Shown one piece after another: positions 50,864-59,603 of a stretch of 64,000 nt of DNA. The number at the start of each line of letters is the position of its first letter. The stretch's first letter is position 1. The DNA is taken from contig CBDBGD010000007.1 of assembly GCA_965205235.1 (NCBI GenBank), positions 62,001 to 126,000 on the forward strand, given 5' to 3'. The stretch comes from CBDBGD01 sp965205235 (GTDB lineage Bacteria > Chloroflexota > Dehalococcoidia > Lucifugimonadales > UBA1127). Below the pieces are notes generated by a model. The model was not told the origin of the DNA and did not search any database. It saw only the letters and a program-made list of their open reading frames with translations. A program made the translations under genes and the position numbers.

Positions 50864-52786
50864 CTAGCCGGCTTCCCCCGTCTCCGCCACAGCGAGGGGA
50901 GCGGTGGTCATCTGCAGCCTCATGGTGAACTCGGTGTACTCTCCGGGTACGGTTTCCATCGACAGGTCGCCACCCAGCCGCCTCGCCACGTCTGCGGCTA
51001 AAGGTAGCCCAAGCCCAGCCCCCGAAGCACCCTCACGCGTGGAGAAGAAGGGGTTGAAGATATGGTCTGCAATGTCAGCCGCGATCCCGATGCCGTTGTC
51101 CCGCACCCGCACTTCAACTAGGCCATCGACCAAGCGGCTCGACACCTTCAGCTCCGGCCCATAGCCCTCCCCCGCTGTTTCTCGCTTCTGAAGCATTGCG
51201 AAGCAGGCGTTCGAAACGAGGTTCAAGATCGCCTCTCCGAAGTCCCGCTCCACCAGCAGCATCTCACCCAAAGACTCGTCCAGCTCGAACGAGGGCTGCA
51301 CGGCGAAGCCCTGCCACTCTGCGGCAAACCGGTTGCACTCCGACTGAACGGCGTCTCGCAGCACGCCGTTCAGTCGGGTCATTGTCGCCTCGCCGCCCAC
51401 GACGCCAAAGCTCCGCATGCGCTCAACGATGGCCAACGCTCGTCCCCCGTTGGACAGGACGCGATTCAGACTGTCCGTGAGCTCTTGGCTCACGTCGTCC
51501 AATAGTGCAGTGTCCTCCACGGACATCCTGTCCCGGTAGGTTTCCAGCATTTCCTTCAGCTCGTTGTACAGCTCGAGAGACCCTTCGGAGAAGTTGTTGA
51601 CGAAGTTCAATGGGTTGCTGATCTCGTGCGCCACTCCCGACACCAGCTCGCCCAGTGCGGCGAGTTTCTCTTGGGCAACCAGGCGCGCCTGCGCCCGCTC
51701 CAGCTCCGCATTCGTCTGGCGCAGCTCCTCGTAAAGTTTCTCGACCAGGTTAAGGCGTTGGACCTCCAACGCCTGCTGCCGGAAGACCTCCAGCGCATTT
51801 GCCAGCTCCCCGATCTCGTCGCGTCCCACCTCCGGCACGGGCGTCTCTAGGTCTCCGTCCGCCATCTCGCGCATGCGCGCTGACATTCGGGAGAGGCGTC
51901 GCACCATACCGTTGCCCACCCACACCCATGCCGCCAGAGTCGCGACGATAACGCTGATGACGCTGATGGCCGTCAGCAGCGTCCGCCCTTCGTCGAAGCT
52001 GCTGACGGTGAGCCCCAGCGCTTCCGAGGAGTGGGCGCGAGAGGCCGTCAGCAAGGCTCCGACAGCACTGTCGAGGGCCGCGCTGGACTCCTCGAAGGAT
52101 GAGGCGAGCCCCCTGATGCTCGATTCCGCCGCCAGCTGCCTGCCCCGGACGAAGAAGACGCCTTCACCCGCTCCGAGGGCGGACACCACCGGATTAATAC
52201 CAGCCTCGTGTAGCCGCGAGAATTCGGCCAGAAGCCCCTGCAACGCACTGGCGTTGTCGGCCTGCAACGCTTGTCGCAGGACCGACAACGCCGCCTCGGA
52301 CTCTCCGACATCAGATGAGGCCGTTGCCAAACGCAGCCCGTAGTCGACCGCGGCCTCGTTCGCAGCAAGGAGCTCATTCCAGCTCAGGGTGAGGTTGGCG
52401 ATGACGTCGGCCATGTCGTATGCGCCGTCGTTCACGGCCTGCGCGTCCGGCCTCAGTGTTGGTATCCCGCTCACGTCGTCCAGGGCGATCTGCAGGCGCG
52501 CCAACGCCTCCTCGACGGCCTCCTCCTCTGAGCCCCTGAACCCGGTCTCGGATCCAGCCACCACACCGAGCCCCAGGACCCGTAAGCGCTCCGCCTCCCG
52601 TGCGGCAGCCCAGGACGCCTCCAGGGCCGGCACAGCCTCCGACTCGAGCTCGTAATTCAGGTCGCCGCTCTGCTCGAAGTAGTAGACGCCCACCGCGGCG
52701 GACACGAGGGTCAGGAAGACTGCAGTGCCGAGAGCGATGTACAGGCGGACACCGATCCGCCGCCATCGGTCGATCAAGAAGCGCAT
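50864..52786 (-). CDS. Membrane sensor histidine kinase with HAMP domain
   Basis: 640 residues from ATG 52786 (GGGAGG about 10 nt upstream; a GTG at 52795 is possible). An N-terminal membrane helix (about 12-35) is followed by a ~230-residue helical extracytoplasmic sensor, a second helix (AISVISVIVATLAAWVWVG), a HAMP domain (RRLSRMSARMREMADGDLETPVPE) and a coiled coil. The H-box is LGELVSGVAHEISNPLNFVNNF. The HATPase region has ILNLVSNACFAM, VRVRDNGIGI and GAGLGLPLAADV. No response regulator is adjacent, so it is an orphan in this window. Confidence 0.9.
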   Translation of the reverse strand: MRFLIDRWRRIGVRLYIALGTAVFLTLVSAAVGVYYFEQSGDLNYELESEAVPALEASWAAAREAERLRVLGLGVVAGSETGFRGSEEEAVEEALARLQIALDDVSGIPTLRPDAQAVNDGAYDMADVIANLTLSWNELLAANEAAVDYGLRLATASSDVGESEAALSVLRQALQADNASALQGLLAEFSRLHEAGINPVVSALGAGEGVFFVRGRQLAAESSIRGLASSFEESSAALDSAVGALLTASRAHSSEALGLTVSSFDEGRTLLTAISVISVIVATLAAWVWVGNGMVRRLSRMSARMREMADGDLETPVPEVGRDEIGELANALEVFRQQALEVQRLNLVEKLYEELRQTNAELERAQARLVAQEKLAALGELVSGVAHEISNPLNFVNNFSEGSLELYNELKEMLETYRDRMSVEDTALLDDVSQELTDSLNRVLSNGGRALAIVERMRSFGVVGGEATMTRLNGVLRDAVQSECNRFAAEWQGFAVQPSFELDESLGEMLLVERDFGEAILNLVSNACFAMLQKRETAGEGYGPELKVSSRLVDGLVEVRVRDNGIGIAADIADHIFNPFFSTREGASGAGLGLPLAADVARRLGGDLSMETVPGEYTEFTMRLQMTTAPLAVAETGEAG

Positions 52787-52916
52787 GTTGAGGGGCACCT
52801 CCCGCCGCAGACAGTTGTACCACCCTGGCATGGGGCTGACAAGCATTCACGCCGTAACGCCTGGGCCGACAGCTAGGAATTTGGGTGAGCAAGGCGACCG
52901 ATTCGACGTGCCAGTC

Positions 52917-52945
52917 TTGTCCTCCCGGCGAGGACGGCCGATAAT
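52917..52945 (+). promoter_or_regulatory. Promoter of dxs (TTGTCC / GATAAT)
   Basis: TTGTCC (52917-52922) and GATAAT (52940-52945) with a 17-nt spacer. The predicted transcript start would be just upstream of a 34-bp palindrome, leaving a ~75-nt leader. Confidence 0.45.
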
Positions 52946-52966
52946 GGCAGCGTGGGGAAGTTTAGC

Positions 52967-53000
52967 CTCAGCTTGGGACTGCATGCAGTCCCAAGCTGAG
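52967..53000. promoter_or_regulatory. Perfect 34-bp palindrome in the dxs leader
   Basis: The half-site CTCAGCTTGGGACTGCA is followed directly by its exact reverse complement. It lies after the predicted promoter and ends 27 nt before the dxs ATG. It could be a strong operator for a dimeric regulator or a 17-bp RNA hairpin in the leader. Confidence 0.7.
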
Positions 53001-53027
53001 AGCCGGCGTCCAACAAGGAGCCCTACT

Positions 53028-54923
53028 ATGGCAGACCGTCTTCTGGACCGCATCAACGAACCCGGTGACCTCAAGGGCCTCACACACGAGGAACTAGCCC
53101 AGGTTGCCCAGGAGGCGCGAGACACGATCATCTCCGTCATAACGGAGCGCGGCGGTCACCTGGCCTCCAACCTGGGAGTGGTGGAGCTCACCCTGGCCCT
53201 GCACCGGATCTTCGACAGTCCCAAGGACAGCATCGTCTGGGACACGACCAACCAGACCTACACCCACAAGCTGGTGACGGGGCGACGCGAGGAGTTCCAG
53301 GCCATCCGCCTGGAGGGCGGTCTGTCCGGGTTCGGCGAGCCCAACGAAAGCGCCCACGACGCGCTCGTCGCCGGGCATGCCGGCACGGGGCTGTCCATCG
53401 CGCTGGGCATCGCCATGGGCGCTGCGAACCGCGGAACCGGGTCGTGGACCGCGGCCGTGGTCGGCGACGGAGCGATGACCTCCGGGTCGAGCTTCGAGGC
53501 GCTGAACAACATCGTTCATCTCAACCCGGAAAAGCTCATCGTCATCCTCAACGACAACGGCATGTCCATCTCGGAGAACGTGGGCATCCTCACCAACTGG
53601 CGCAAGCGTGTGATCACCCACCCGGAGTTCAACGCGATGCTCGGGCGCGTGAGGTCACTCTCGAAGAAGGTGCCCACGGGCGAGCTCATGTACAGTCTTG
53701 TGAAGCGATTCAACACCGGCCTCACCGGCCTCATCATGCCGACGATGTTCTGGACCGAGATGGGATTCCAGTACCTGGGCCCCATCGACGGCCACGACTT
53801 CAAGCAGCTGGAAGAGACCCTCCGGCAGGCGATGCTCTCCACCGGCCGCGTGCCGCTGGTCCACGTGGTCACCCACAAGGGCCACGGCTACGAACCCGCG
53901 GAGCACGATCCGGTCAAGTTCCACCAGCCCAGCTCACCCCTGGGGGACAGCACGGGGGCGCCCACCTACTCCAAGGTGTTCGCCCAGACGCTGAAGCGCA
54001 TCATGGCCGAGGACAGTTCCGTCGTCGGCATCAGCGCGGCAATGCTGGAGGGCACGGGACTGGCGGAGGTGCAGGGCGACTACCCCGACAGGATCTTCGA
54101 CGTGGGGATTGCGGAGCAACACGCCGTCAGCATGGCAGCGGGGATGGCGTCGAACGGCCTCAAGCCCTTCGTCTCCATCTACTCGACGTTCCTCCAGCGC
54201 GCGTTCGACCAAGTCGCCCACGACGTATGCCTGCCGGACCTCCCCGTGACGCTGATCGCCGACCGGGCTGGCATCATCGGCGAGGACGGCAAGACCCACC
54301 ACGGCGCCTTCGACATCTCCTACCTGCGATGCCTCCCGAACGTGGTGGTTGCGGCGCCCATGGACGAGAACGAACTGCAGCACCTGGTCTACACGGCTTA
54401 CAAGTATCCGGGGCCTTTCGCCATCCGCATCGCCAGGGGCGCTGCCGTCGGCGCGCCTCTGGACGATACGCTGAAGGAGCTGCCGCTGGGCAGAGGCGCG
54501 GTGGTCCGGGAGGGGCGCGACGTGGTGATATTCGCCCTGGGCAAGCCGGCCAGCGCCGCCCTGGAGGCGGCCGACATGTTGGCCGAGCACGGCATCGCAT
54601 GCGGCGTGGTCAATCCCATCTTCGTGAAGCCCTTGGACGTCGATCTTCTCCTCGCCTCGGCGCGAAGCGCCGGGCGAATCGTCACGGTGGAGGAGAACGT
54701 GCTGGCCGGAGGCTTCGGATCGGCTGTCCTGGAAGCGCTTACAGAGGCCGGGATGGAGGACGTGCCGGTCCACCGCATCGGTATGCCGGACTCTTTCGTT
54801 GAACACGGCACCGCTGTGGCGCAGCGGCACCGGCTGCAGCTGGACGCGGAGGGCATCGCTGAGCGGGTGCTCAGCGCCTTCTTCCCCGAGGCGTCCAAGC
54901 GGGGAGTGGCCTCAAAGGCCTGA
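53028..54923 (+). CDS. dxs: 1-deoxy-D-xylulose-5-phosphate synthase
   Basis: 631 residues from ATG 53028 with AAGGAG 7 nt upstream, the usual length. It condenses pyruvate and glyceraldehyde-3-P in the first step of the MEP isoprenoid pathway. The ThDP site is VVGDGAMTSGSSFEALNN; also visible are GHAGTGLSIALGIA, HVVTHKGHGY, the DVGIAEQHAVSMAAGMA Glu and DRAGIIGEDGKTHHGAFD. The N terminus is typical (LASNLGVVELTLALHRIFDSP). The isoprenoid supply it provides is relevant to any terpenoid or steroid-like substrate of the methyltransferase at 57 kb. Confidence 0.95.
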   Translation: MADRLLDRINEPGDLKGLTHEELAQVAQEARDTIISVITERGGHLASNLGVVELTLALHRIFDSPKDSIVWDTTNQTYTHKLVTGRREEFQAIRLEGGLSGFGEPNESAHDALVAGHAGTGLSIALGIAMGAANRGTGSWTAAVVGDGAMTSGSSFEALNNIVHLNPEKLIVILNDNGMSISENVGILTNWRKRVITHPEFNAMLGRVRSLSKKVPTGELMYSLVKRFNTGLTGLIMPTMFWTEMGFQYLGPIDGHDFKQLEETLRQAMLSTGRVPLVHVVTHKGHGYEPAEHDPVKFHQPSSPLGDSTGAPTYSKVFAQTLKRIMAEDSSVVGISAAMLEGTGLAEVQGDYPDRIFDVGIAEQHAVSMAAGMASNGLKPFVSIYSTFLQRAFDQVAHDVCLPDLPVTLIADRAGIIGEDGKTHHGAFDISYLRCLPNVVVAAPMDENELQHLVYTAYKYPGPFAIRIARGAAVGAPLDDTLKELPLGRGAVVREGRDVVIFALGKPASAALEAADMLAEHGIACGVVNPIFVKPLDVDLLLASARSAGRIVTVEENVLAGGFGSAVLEALTEAGMEDVPVHRIGMPDSFVEHGTAVAQRHRLQLDAEGIAERVLSAFFPEASKRGVASKA

Positions 54924-54944
54924 CGCTCCCCGGCTCCTCTGCGG

Positions 54945-55496
54945 CTAGACGGGCTCCAGCGAGCGATGCGGCTGAGGCGGCAACTCCACGCCGATGGGGT
55001 CACCGGGCCGCACTTCCCCGTCCGACACCACGATGGACATGACACCGGCCTTGTAGATGGCCTTGCCGTCACCGTCGCGGCCGAGGGTGGCCCGCATCAG
55101 CCCCGGTTGGATGGTGTCCAGTTGGACGCATGGACTGCGCACGCCGGTGATTTCGACAACGGCGGCGTCGCCGAGGATCAGCCTCGTCCCAAGGGGCAAG
55201 GCTAGGAGATCTATGCCGCGGGTGGTGATGTTCTCTCCCATCTGACCGGCCTCCACGAGAAGGCCGACCTCCCGGAGCTCGTCATGCAACTCCGAGTGAA
55301 TCAGGTGGACCTGCCGGAGGTTGGGCCTCTTGGGATCGCGGGCCACTAGTGACCGGTGCTTGACGGTGGCGCCCTGGTGAGCATCCCCCTGAACGCCCAG
55401 CCCAGTGAGCAGCCGAATGTTTCCCTGGTTCGGCTTTGCGATTGTGTGCGTCGAGCTGCTGTTCACCGCCACGACGACTCCTGTACCGCTGGTCAC
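54945..55496 (-). CDS. MOSC domain protein
   Basis: The 183-residue protein consists of a single MOSC domain: LLTGLGVQGDAHQGATVKHRSL, VHLIHSELHDELREVG, GQMGENITTRGIDLLALPLGTRL and ITGVRSPCVQLD with the conserved Cys that in related proteins contacts molybdenum-cofactor sulfur. Stand-alone MOSC proteins are thought to handle sulfurated molybdenum cofactor or act as reductases on N-hydroxylated compounds. It converges with dxs and diverges from the chromate transporter gene. Confidence 0.88.
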   Translation of the reverse strand: MTSGTGVVVAVNSSSTHTIAKPNQGNIRLLTGLGVQGDAHQGATVKHRSLVARDPKRPNLRQVHLIHSELHDELREVGLLVEAGQMGENITTRGIDLLALPLGTRLILGDAAVVEITGVRSPCVQLDTIQPGLMRATLGRDGDGKAIYKAGVMSIVVSDGEVRPGDPIGVELPPQPHRSLEPV

Positions 55497-55675
55497 GCTG
55501 CTCCTCTCCGGCTGGGGTTGAGGGCCGGCCCACGACTATCCTCGCTCCGCATGATTCTACCGTTTCGGTGGACGCCTGTCGTCGGTCACCTCTCACTGCT
55601 CTCGGGCTGCCCCGTCCTGGCATAATGTGCGCAGCGTCCCGACGAATCGCTGGTACGTCAAACGGGGCCGGTGGT

Positions 55676-56860
55676 ATGGCCATGGGCAAGCTCTGGGAAG
55701 TCCTGCTGGTTGCGACACGCCTGGGGTTGACGTCCTTCGGCGGCCCGATTGCGCACATCGGGTACTTCCGCGACGAGTACGTGGTCCGGCGCAAGTGGCT
55801 CAGCGAGGAGCGCTTCGGGGAGCTTGTCGCGCTCTGCCAGTTCCTCCCCGGGCCTGCGAGCAGCCAGCTCGGCATAGCCATCGGGATGGGGCGCGCCGGC
55901 ATGGGCGGGGGCCTCGTGGCCTGGCTCGGCTTCACTTTGCCGTCGGCGGTCGCGCTCATCCTGTTCGCATACGGCGTGCACGCCTTCGGTGGGCAGGGGG
56001 GCGACTGGCTACGCGGCCTGAAGGTCGTGGCGGTCGCGGTTGTTGCGCTGGCGCTGTGGGGCATGGGGAGGACTCTCGCGCCCGACAGGCCGCGCATCGC
56101 CATCGCCGTCCTCGCAACGCCCGTCGTGGTTGTGACCGGCGGCATTGCGGCGCAGCTGGCCGTGATCGCCGGAGGAGCGGTCCTGGGCCTGGTGCTCCTG
56201 CGCCCGCCGGAGGTGCAGGCGGTGGCGATGGCTGGGAGGCGGAAGGGGACGCTGGTGGCGGCGGCTGCGCTGGCGGTATTCTTCGCTCTCCTACTGATCC
56301 TGCCGGTCGCAAACAGGGTCCTGGACGGGCCGATTCCCGCCATGGTGGACAGCTTCTACCGGTCCGGGTCGCTGGTGTTCGGTGGGGGCCACGTTGTGCT
56401 GCCGCTGCTGGAGGCGGAGGTAGTGCCGCCCGGCTGGGTGACCAAGGACGAGTTCATCGCGGGATACGGCGCGGCCCAAGCCGTGCCCGGCCCGTTGTTC
56501 ACCTTCTCGTCCTACCTGGGGACGGTGATGGAGACAACGTCGCCCCGATGGGTGGGAGGCGTGGTCGCGCTCGCGGCTATATTTCTGCCGTCCTTCCTGC
56601 TGGTGATAGGCGTGCTGCCCTTCTGGGAGCTGCTCCGCGGCTTCCGCCGGGTCAGGCAGGCGCTCATGGGCGTGAACGCGGCGGTGGTCGGGCTGCTGCT
56701 GGCTGCGCTCTACGACCCGGTGTGGACGGGCGCGATAGCCGCGCCGGAGGACTTTGCACTGGCGGCTGCGGCGCTCGCGCTGCTGGCCTTCTGGAAGACG
56801 CCGCCGTGGCTCGTCGTCCTGCTGACTGCCGCTACTGGCGCACTCTTCGCGGCGCTCTAA
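55676..56860 (+). CDS. chrA: Chromate/anion transporter, ChrA (CHR) family
   Basis: 394 residues from ATG 55676 (55682 is a close alternative). Long-chain CHR protein with two homologous halves. The first has TRLGLTSFGGPIAHIGYFRDEYV and LCQFLPGPASSQLGIAIG; the second has SGSLVFGGGHVVLPLLEAEVV and AAQAVPGPLFTFSSYLGT. These FGGP, PGP and GGG motifs are the family hallmarks. It exports chromate or a related oxyanion. Long hydrophobic segments run throughout. A CATAAT -10-like box lies about 50 nt upstream. Confidence 0.92.
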   Translation: MAMGKLWEVLLVATRLGLTSFGGPIAHIGYFRDEYVVRRKWLSEERFGELVALCQFLPGPASSQLGIAIGMGRAGMGGGLVAWLGFTLPSAVALILFAYGVHAFGGQGGDWLRGLKVVAVAVVALALWGMGRTLAPDRPRIAIAVLATPVVVVTGGIAAQLAVIAGGAVLGLVLLRPPEVQAVAMAGRRKGTLVAAAALAVFFALLLILPVANRVLDGPIPAMVDSFYRSGSLVFGGGHVVLPLLEAEVVPPGWVTKDEFIAGYGAAQAVPGPLFTFSSYLGTVMETTSPRWVGGVVALAAIFLPSFLLVIGVLPFWELLRGFRRVRQALMGVNAAVVGLLLAALYDPVWTGAIAAPEDFALAAAALALLAFWKTPPWLVVLLTAATGALFAAL

Positions 56861-56982
56861 CGTCGTGGGGCGTCCTGGAGCTTTGCGTTCCCGTGCCCCA
56901 GGTGATGCTCCAGTGAGTGGCTTCTGCCAGAAGAAGCAGTCCCTGACAGACAGGCGGGGGCGGCTATGTCGTCTCCTGCTCG

Positions 56983-58008
56983 CTAAATCGGCTTGCGAGC
57001 GTGGATGAAGTACATCGGCGTGAAGATGCCGAGCCGCCCCGCCTCGACCATGGCTGCCGCGCAGAGATTTAGAGTATCCGCCACCCGGGCCGATCCTTTT
57101 GGCGCAATGCGGAGCCCCTCAAGCGCCCTCAGCGAGTTGTGGGTGACCCAGCGCCCGAGCCGAGAGCTGCGAAAGGTAGCAAAGGAGAGGCCCGAGCCAG
57201 CCAGAGGTTGATACCAGGGAATCGACGGACCAGTCTGGATTGCAAGGTCACGGGTCTCCAGCACCTCGAACCCCACTTCTTGAAGTGCATCGTCAACCGT
57301 TTGCCGTTCGTCGATTTCGAGCAGGCCGCCTCCCAGCTCGATATCGGACTTGATCCTGCAGTGCAGGGGGGCCTGGTCATCGAACCGATCAGTCAAACAG
57401 TACTCGTAATTGGCGAAGCACGCGCCCGGCTTCAGCAGTCGAAAGACCTCACTGTAGATGCTGTGTTTGTCCGGCGCACAGCACGTGGCTTCGATGGCGT
57501 AGACGGCGTCGAAGGAGTCATCCGGAGCATCCACGTGCAGGAAGTCGCAGTGCAGGAAGTCGACCAGATGGGTCAGTCCTGCTTCCTCCGTTAATATCCG
57601 GGCGCGTTCGAGCTGGTGCGCGTTGCTGTTGACGCCGACGATCTTGGCGCCGGAGAAACGAGCGATCTCCAGTAGCGGTCCACCAATGCCACAACCGAGG
57701 TCGGCGGCGACCATCCCGGGCCTGAGCCCGAGTATGTGCGCCAGGTAGTGCTCGTGGCGTGCTTGAGACGCCTTGAAGCTCTCTCCGGGAATGCGCGGGG
57801 CAAAATGGAATGACCTGCCCCATCCGTACTCATAGAAGTCCGAGGCCAGGTCATAGTAGAGATCGGTGAATTCCTTGAACGCGCTCTCTTTGCTCTTCCA
57901 CTCGCCGCGCTTGCCCATCCTGTAGCGGTCCCTGTATTCGCTGACGGCCGGAGCGACACCCGAAGCGCCCAGGTGGTCCTTCAGGATCTTGGAGAGCTTG
58001 ACTGACAT
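56983..58008 (-). CDS. Sterol 24-C-methyltransferase homologue (SMT/Erg6-like)
   Basis: 341 residues from ATG 58008, close to plant SMTs in length. The family landmarks are in order: region I YYDLASDFYEYGWGRSFHFA (51-70) followed by PRIPGESFKAS; the SAM motif ADLGCGIGGPLLEIARFSGAK (102-122); YAIEATCCAPDK (170-181; usually ATCHAP); and NYEYCLTDRFDD (200-211; usually YEW-TD). A C-terminal IPWYQPL segment also matches SMTs. Such enzymes methylate C-24 of a sterol side chain; bacterial homologues are known from metagenomes. No cyclase or squalene epoxidase is in the window, so the substrate is open. It is divergent from ilvA. Confidence 0.85.
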   Translation of the reverse strand: MSVKLSKILKDHLGASGVAPAVSEYRDRYRMGKRGEWKSKESAFKEFTDLYYDLASDFYEYGWGRSFHFAPRIPGESFKASQARHEHYLAHILGLRPGMVAADLGCGIGGPLLEIARFSGAKIVGVNSNAHQLERARILTEEAGLTHLVDFLHCDFLHVDAPDDSFDAVYAIEATCCAPDKHSIYSEVFRLLKPGACFANYEYCLTDRFDDQAPLHCRIKSDIELGGGLLEIDERQTVDDALQEVGFEVLETRDLAIQTGPSIPWYQPLAGSGLSFATFRSSRLGRWVTHNSLRALEGLRIAPKGSARVADTLNLCAAAMVEAGRLGIFTPMYFIHARKPI

Positions 58009-58119
58009 CGAACGCGTTCCCAGACTGGTTTCGTTGTGGCGCTTGTCACCGTAATGAAGACCCAAGGTGATGTCAACCGAGGCGCGGCGATATCCGCACC
58101 TACACATAGGAGGTGGGAC

Positions 58120-59376
58120 ATGAGGCCGTCCGTAACCCTGCAGGACGTCCGTCGAGCCCGGGACGCCATCGCTCACCTGGCACTGAGGACGCCGGTGCTG
58201 TCGGCCCGGTCCCTGGGCCAGCTCGCGGGCTGCGAGCTTCTGCTCAAGGCTGAGAACCTGCAGCGGGCAGGCTCCTTCAAGGTCCGGGGAGCTGCGAACA
58301 AGGTGGCCGCTCTGACCGCCGAGCAGAGGGAACGGGGCGTCATCGCCGCCAGCGCCGGCAATCACGCGCAGGGTGTCGCCCTGGCGGCCGCCACGATGGG
58401 CATACATTGCACGGTCGTTATGCCAAGGGGGGCTTCGCTGCCGAAGGTAGAGGCCACGCGAGGCTACGGCGCAGAGGTGCTGCTTGAAGGCGACGACTTC
58501 GACCAAGCGCAGAGGTTCGCTCGGCGCGTCATGCGCGAGAAAGACCTGACCTTCATCCCCGCGTTCGACGACCCGGCAATCGTCGCGGGGCAGGGGACCA
58601 TCGGGCTGGAGCTGCTGGAGCAGATTGAGGGCCTAGAGACGGTTGTCGTGCCCGTTGGGGGCGGCGGCCTCATTTCGGGCATCGGCCTGGTTGTCAAGGA
58701 ATCGGCGCCGGGAGTCCGGGTCATAGGAGTGCAGGCGGAGGCGGCCACCGCCGTCGTCGAATCGTACAAGGCGAACCGGCGGATTGCGACGAAGAGGCAG
58801 GCGACGGTGGCCGATGGCATTGCCGTGGGCACGCCGGGCAGAATCACCCTGCCAATGGTCTCACGTTATGTCGATGACATGGTCGTCGTTCAGGAGGAGG
58901 AGATCACGCAGGCCATGACCCTGCTGCTGGAGAGGGGCAAGCTGCTGGTGGAAGGGGCCGGCGCGGTGGGCCTTGCCGCCGTGCTGGGAGGCAGGATCGA
59001 GGTCGCGGGGAAGCGGGTGGCGGTGGTGCTCAGCGGCGGCAACGTCGACACGCACCTCATCGCACGGGTCATGGAGCACGGGCTGGCCCACGCGGGCCGC
59101 TACCTGGTGGTGCGCATCATGGTGGAGGACCGTCCCGGCCGGCTGAGCCGCCTGCTGAACATCGTCGCGGGCACCGAGGTGAACGTGCTGGACATCGTCC
59201 ATCTCCGGCACGCACCGTCCGTACCGCTGGGCAAGGTGGATATCCAGCTCACGCTGGAAACGAGGAACCATGCTCACACGGAGGAGGTGCGGGAGCGGCT
59301 TCGCGAGGCGGGGTACTCGCCCCGGGAAGGCGAGTTGGCCGACGACCACCTTCGGGATGCCGGCAGCGCTCCCTGA
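58120..59376 (+). CDS. ilvA: Threonine ammonia-lyase with ACT domain
   Basis: 418 residues from ATG 58120 with AGGAGG 7 nt upstream. This PLP enzyme deaminates threonine to 2-oxobutyrate. The PLP lysine is in RAGSFKVRGA, with SAGNHAQGVA, the phosphate-binding PVGGGGLISGIG, and a C-terminal Ser-bearing VVLSGGNVD. The last ~85 residues are an ACT-like regulatory domain (YLVVRIMVEDRPGRLSRLLNIVAG). The size matches the single-ACT type used in isoleucine synthesis or catabolism. Confidence 0.92.
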   Translation: MRPSVTLQDVRRARDAIAHLALRTPVLSARSLGQLAGCELLLKAENLQRAGSFKVRGAANKVAALTAEQRERGVIAASAGNHAQGVALAAATMGIHCTVVMPRGASLPKVEATRGYGAEVLLEGDDFDQAQRFARRVMREKDLTFIPAFDDPAIVAGQGTIGLELLEQIEGLETVVVPVGGGGLISGIGLVVKESAPGVRVIGVQAEAATAVVESYKANRRIATKRQATVADGIAVGTPGRITLPMVSRYVDDMVVVQEEEITQAMTLLLERGKLLVEGAGAVGLAAVLGGRIEVAGKRVAVVLSGGNVDTHLIARVMEHGLAHAGRYLVVRIMVEDRPGRLSRLLNIVAGTEVNVLDIVHLRHAPSVPLGKVDIQLTLETRNHAHTEEVRERLREAGYSPREGELADDHLRDAGSAP

Positions 59377-59539
59377 GGCGCTCGGTGAAGATGTACGTGG
59401 GATTGGCAGCGGTCCCGGGGGTGGACGCCATCACCCTGCTCTTGTTCCGCCCTGAGCCAATTGGGGGCCCGTGCGTCCCCACGGGGGCGCTTCCGGGCGC
59501 CGGGGGCAACCGCTAGAGCGCCCCTACAGCGCAGGAGAC

Positions 59540-59568
59540 GTAGGGGCGGATTTGAAACCCGCCCCTAC
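59540..59568. repeat. Palindromic repeat (GTAGGGGCGG type)
   Basis: GTAGGGGCGG and CCGCCCCTAC frame an imperfect palindrome around TTTGAAA, related to 22999-23026. It lies after ilvA and may end its transcript. Confidence 0.6.
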
Positions 59569-59603
59569 AGGGAGACCGCCACACCAGCCCCCTGGGAACG
59601 GCC

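Noticed and set aside
52725..53027. N-terminal extension of dxs upstream of ATG 53028
   Set aside because: It would run through the divergent kinase gene start, the promoter and the palindrome; the ATG at 53028 has a good ribosome binding site and matches the family N terminus.
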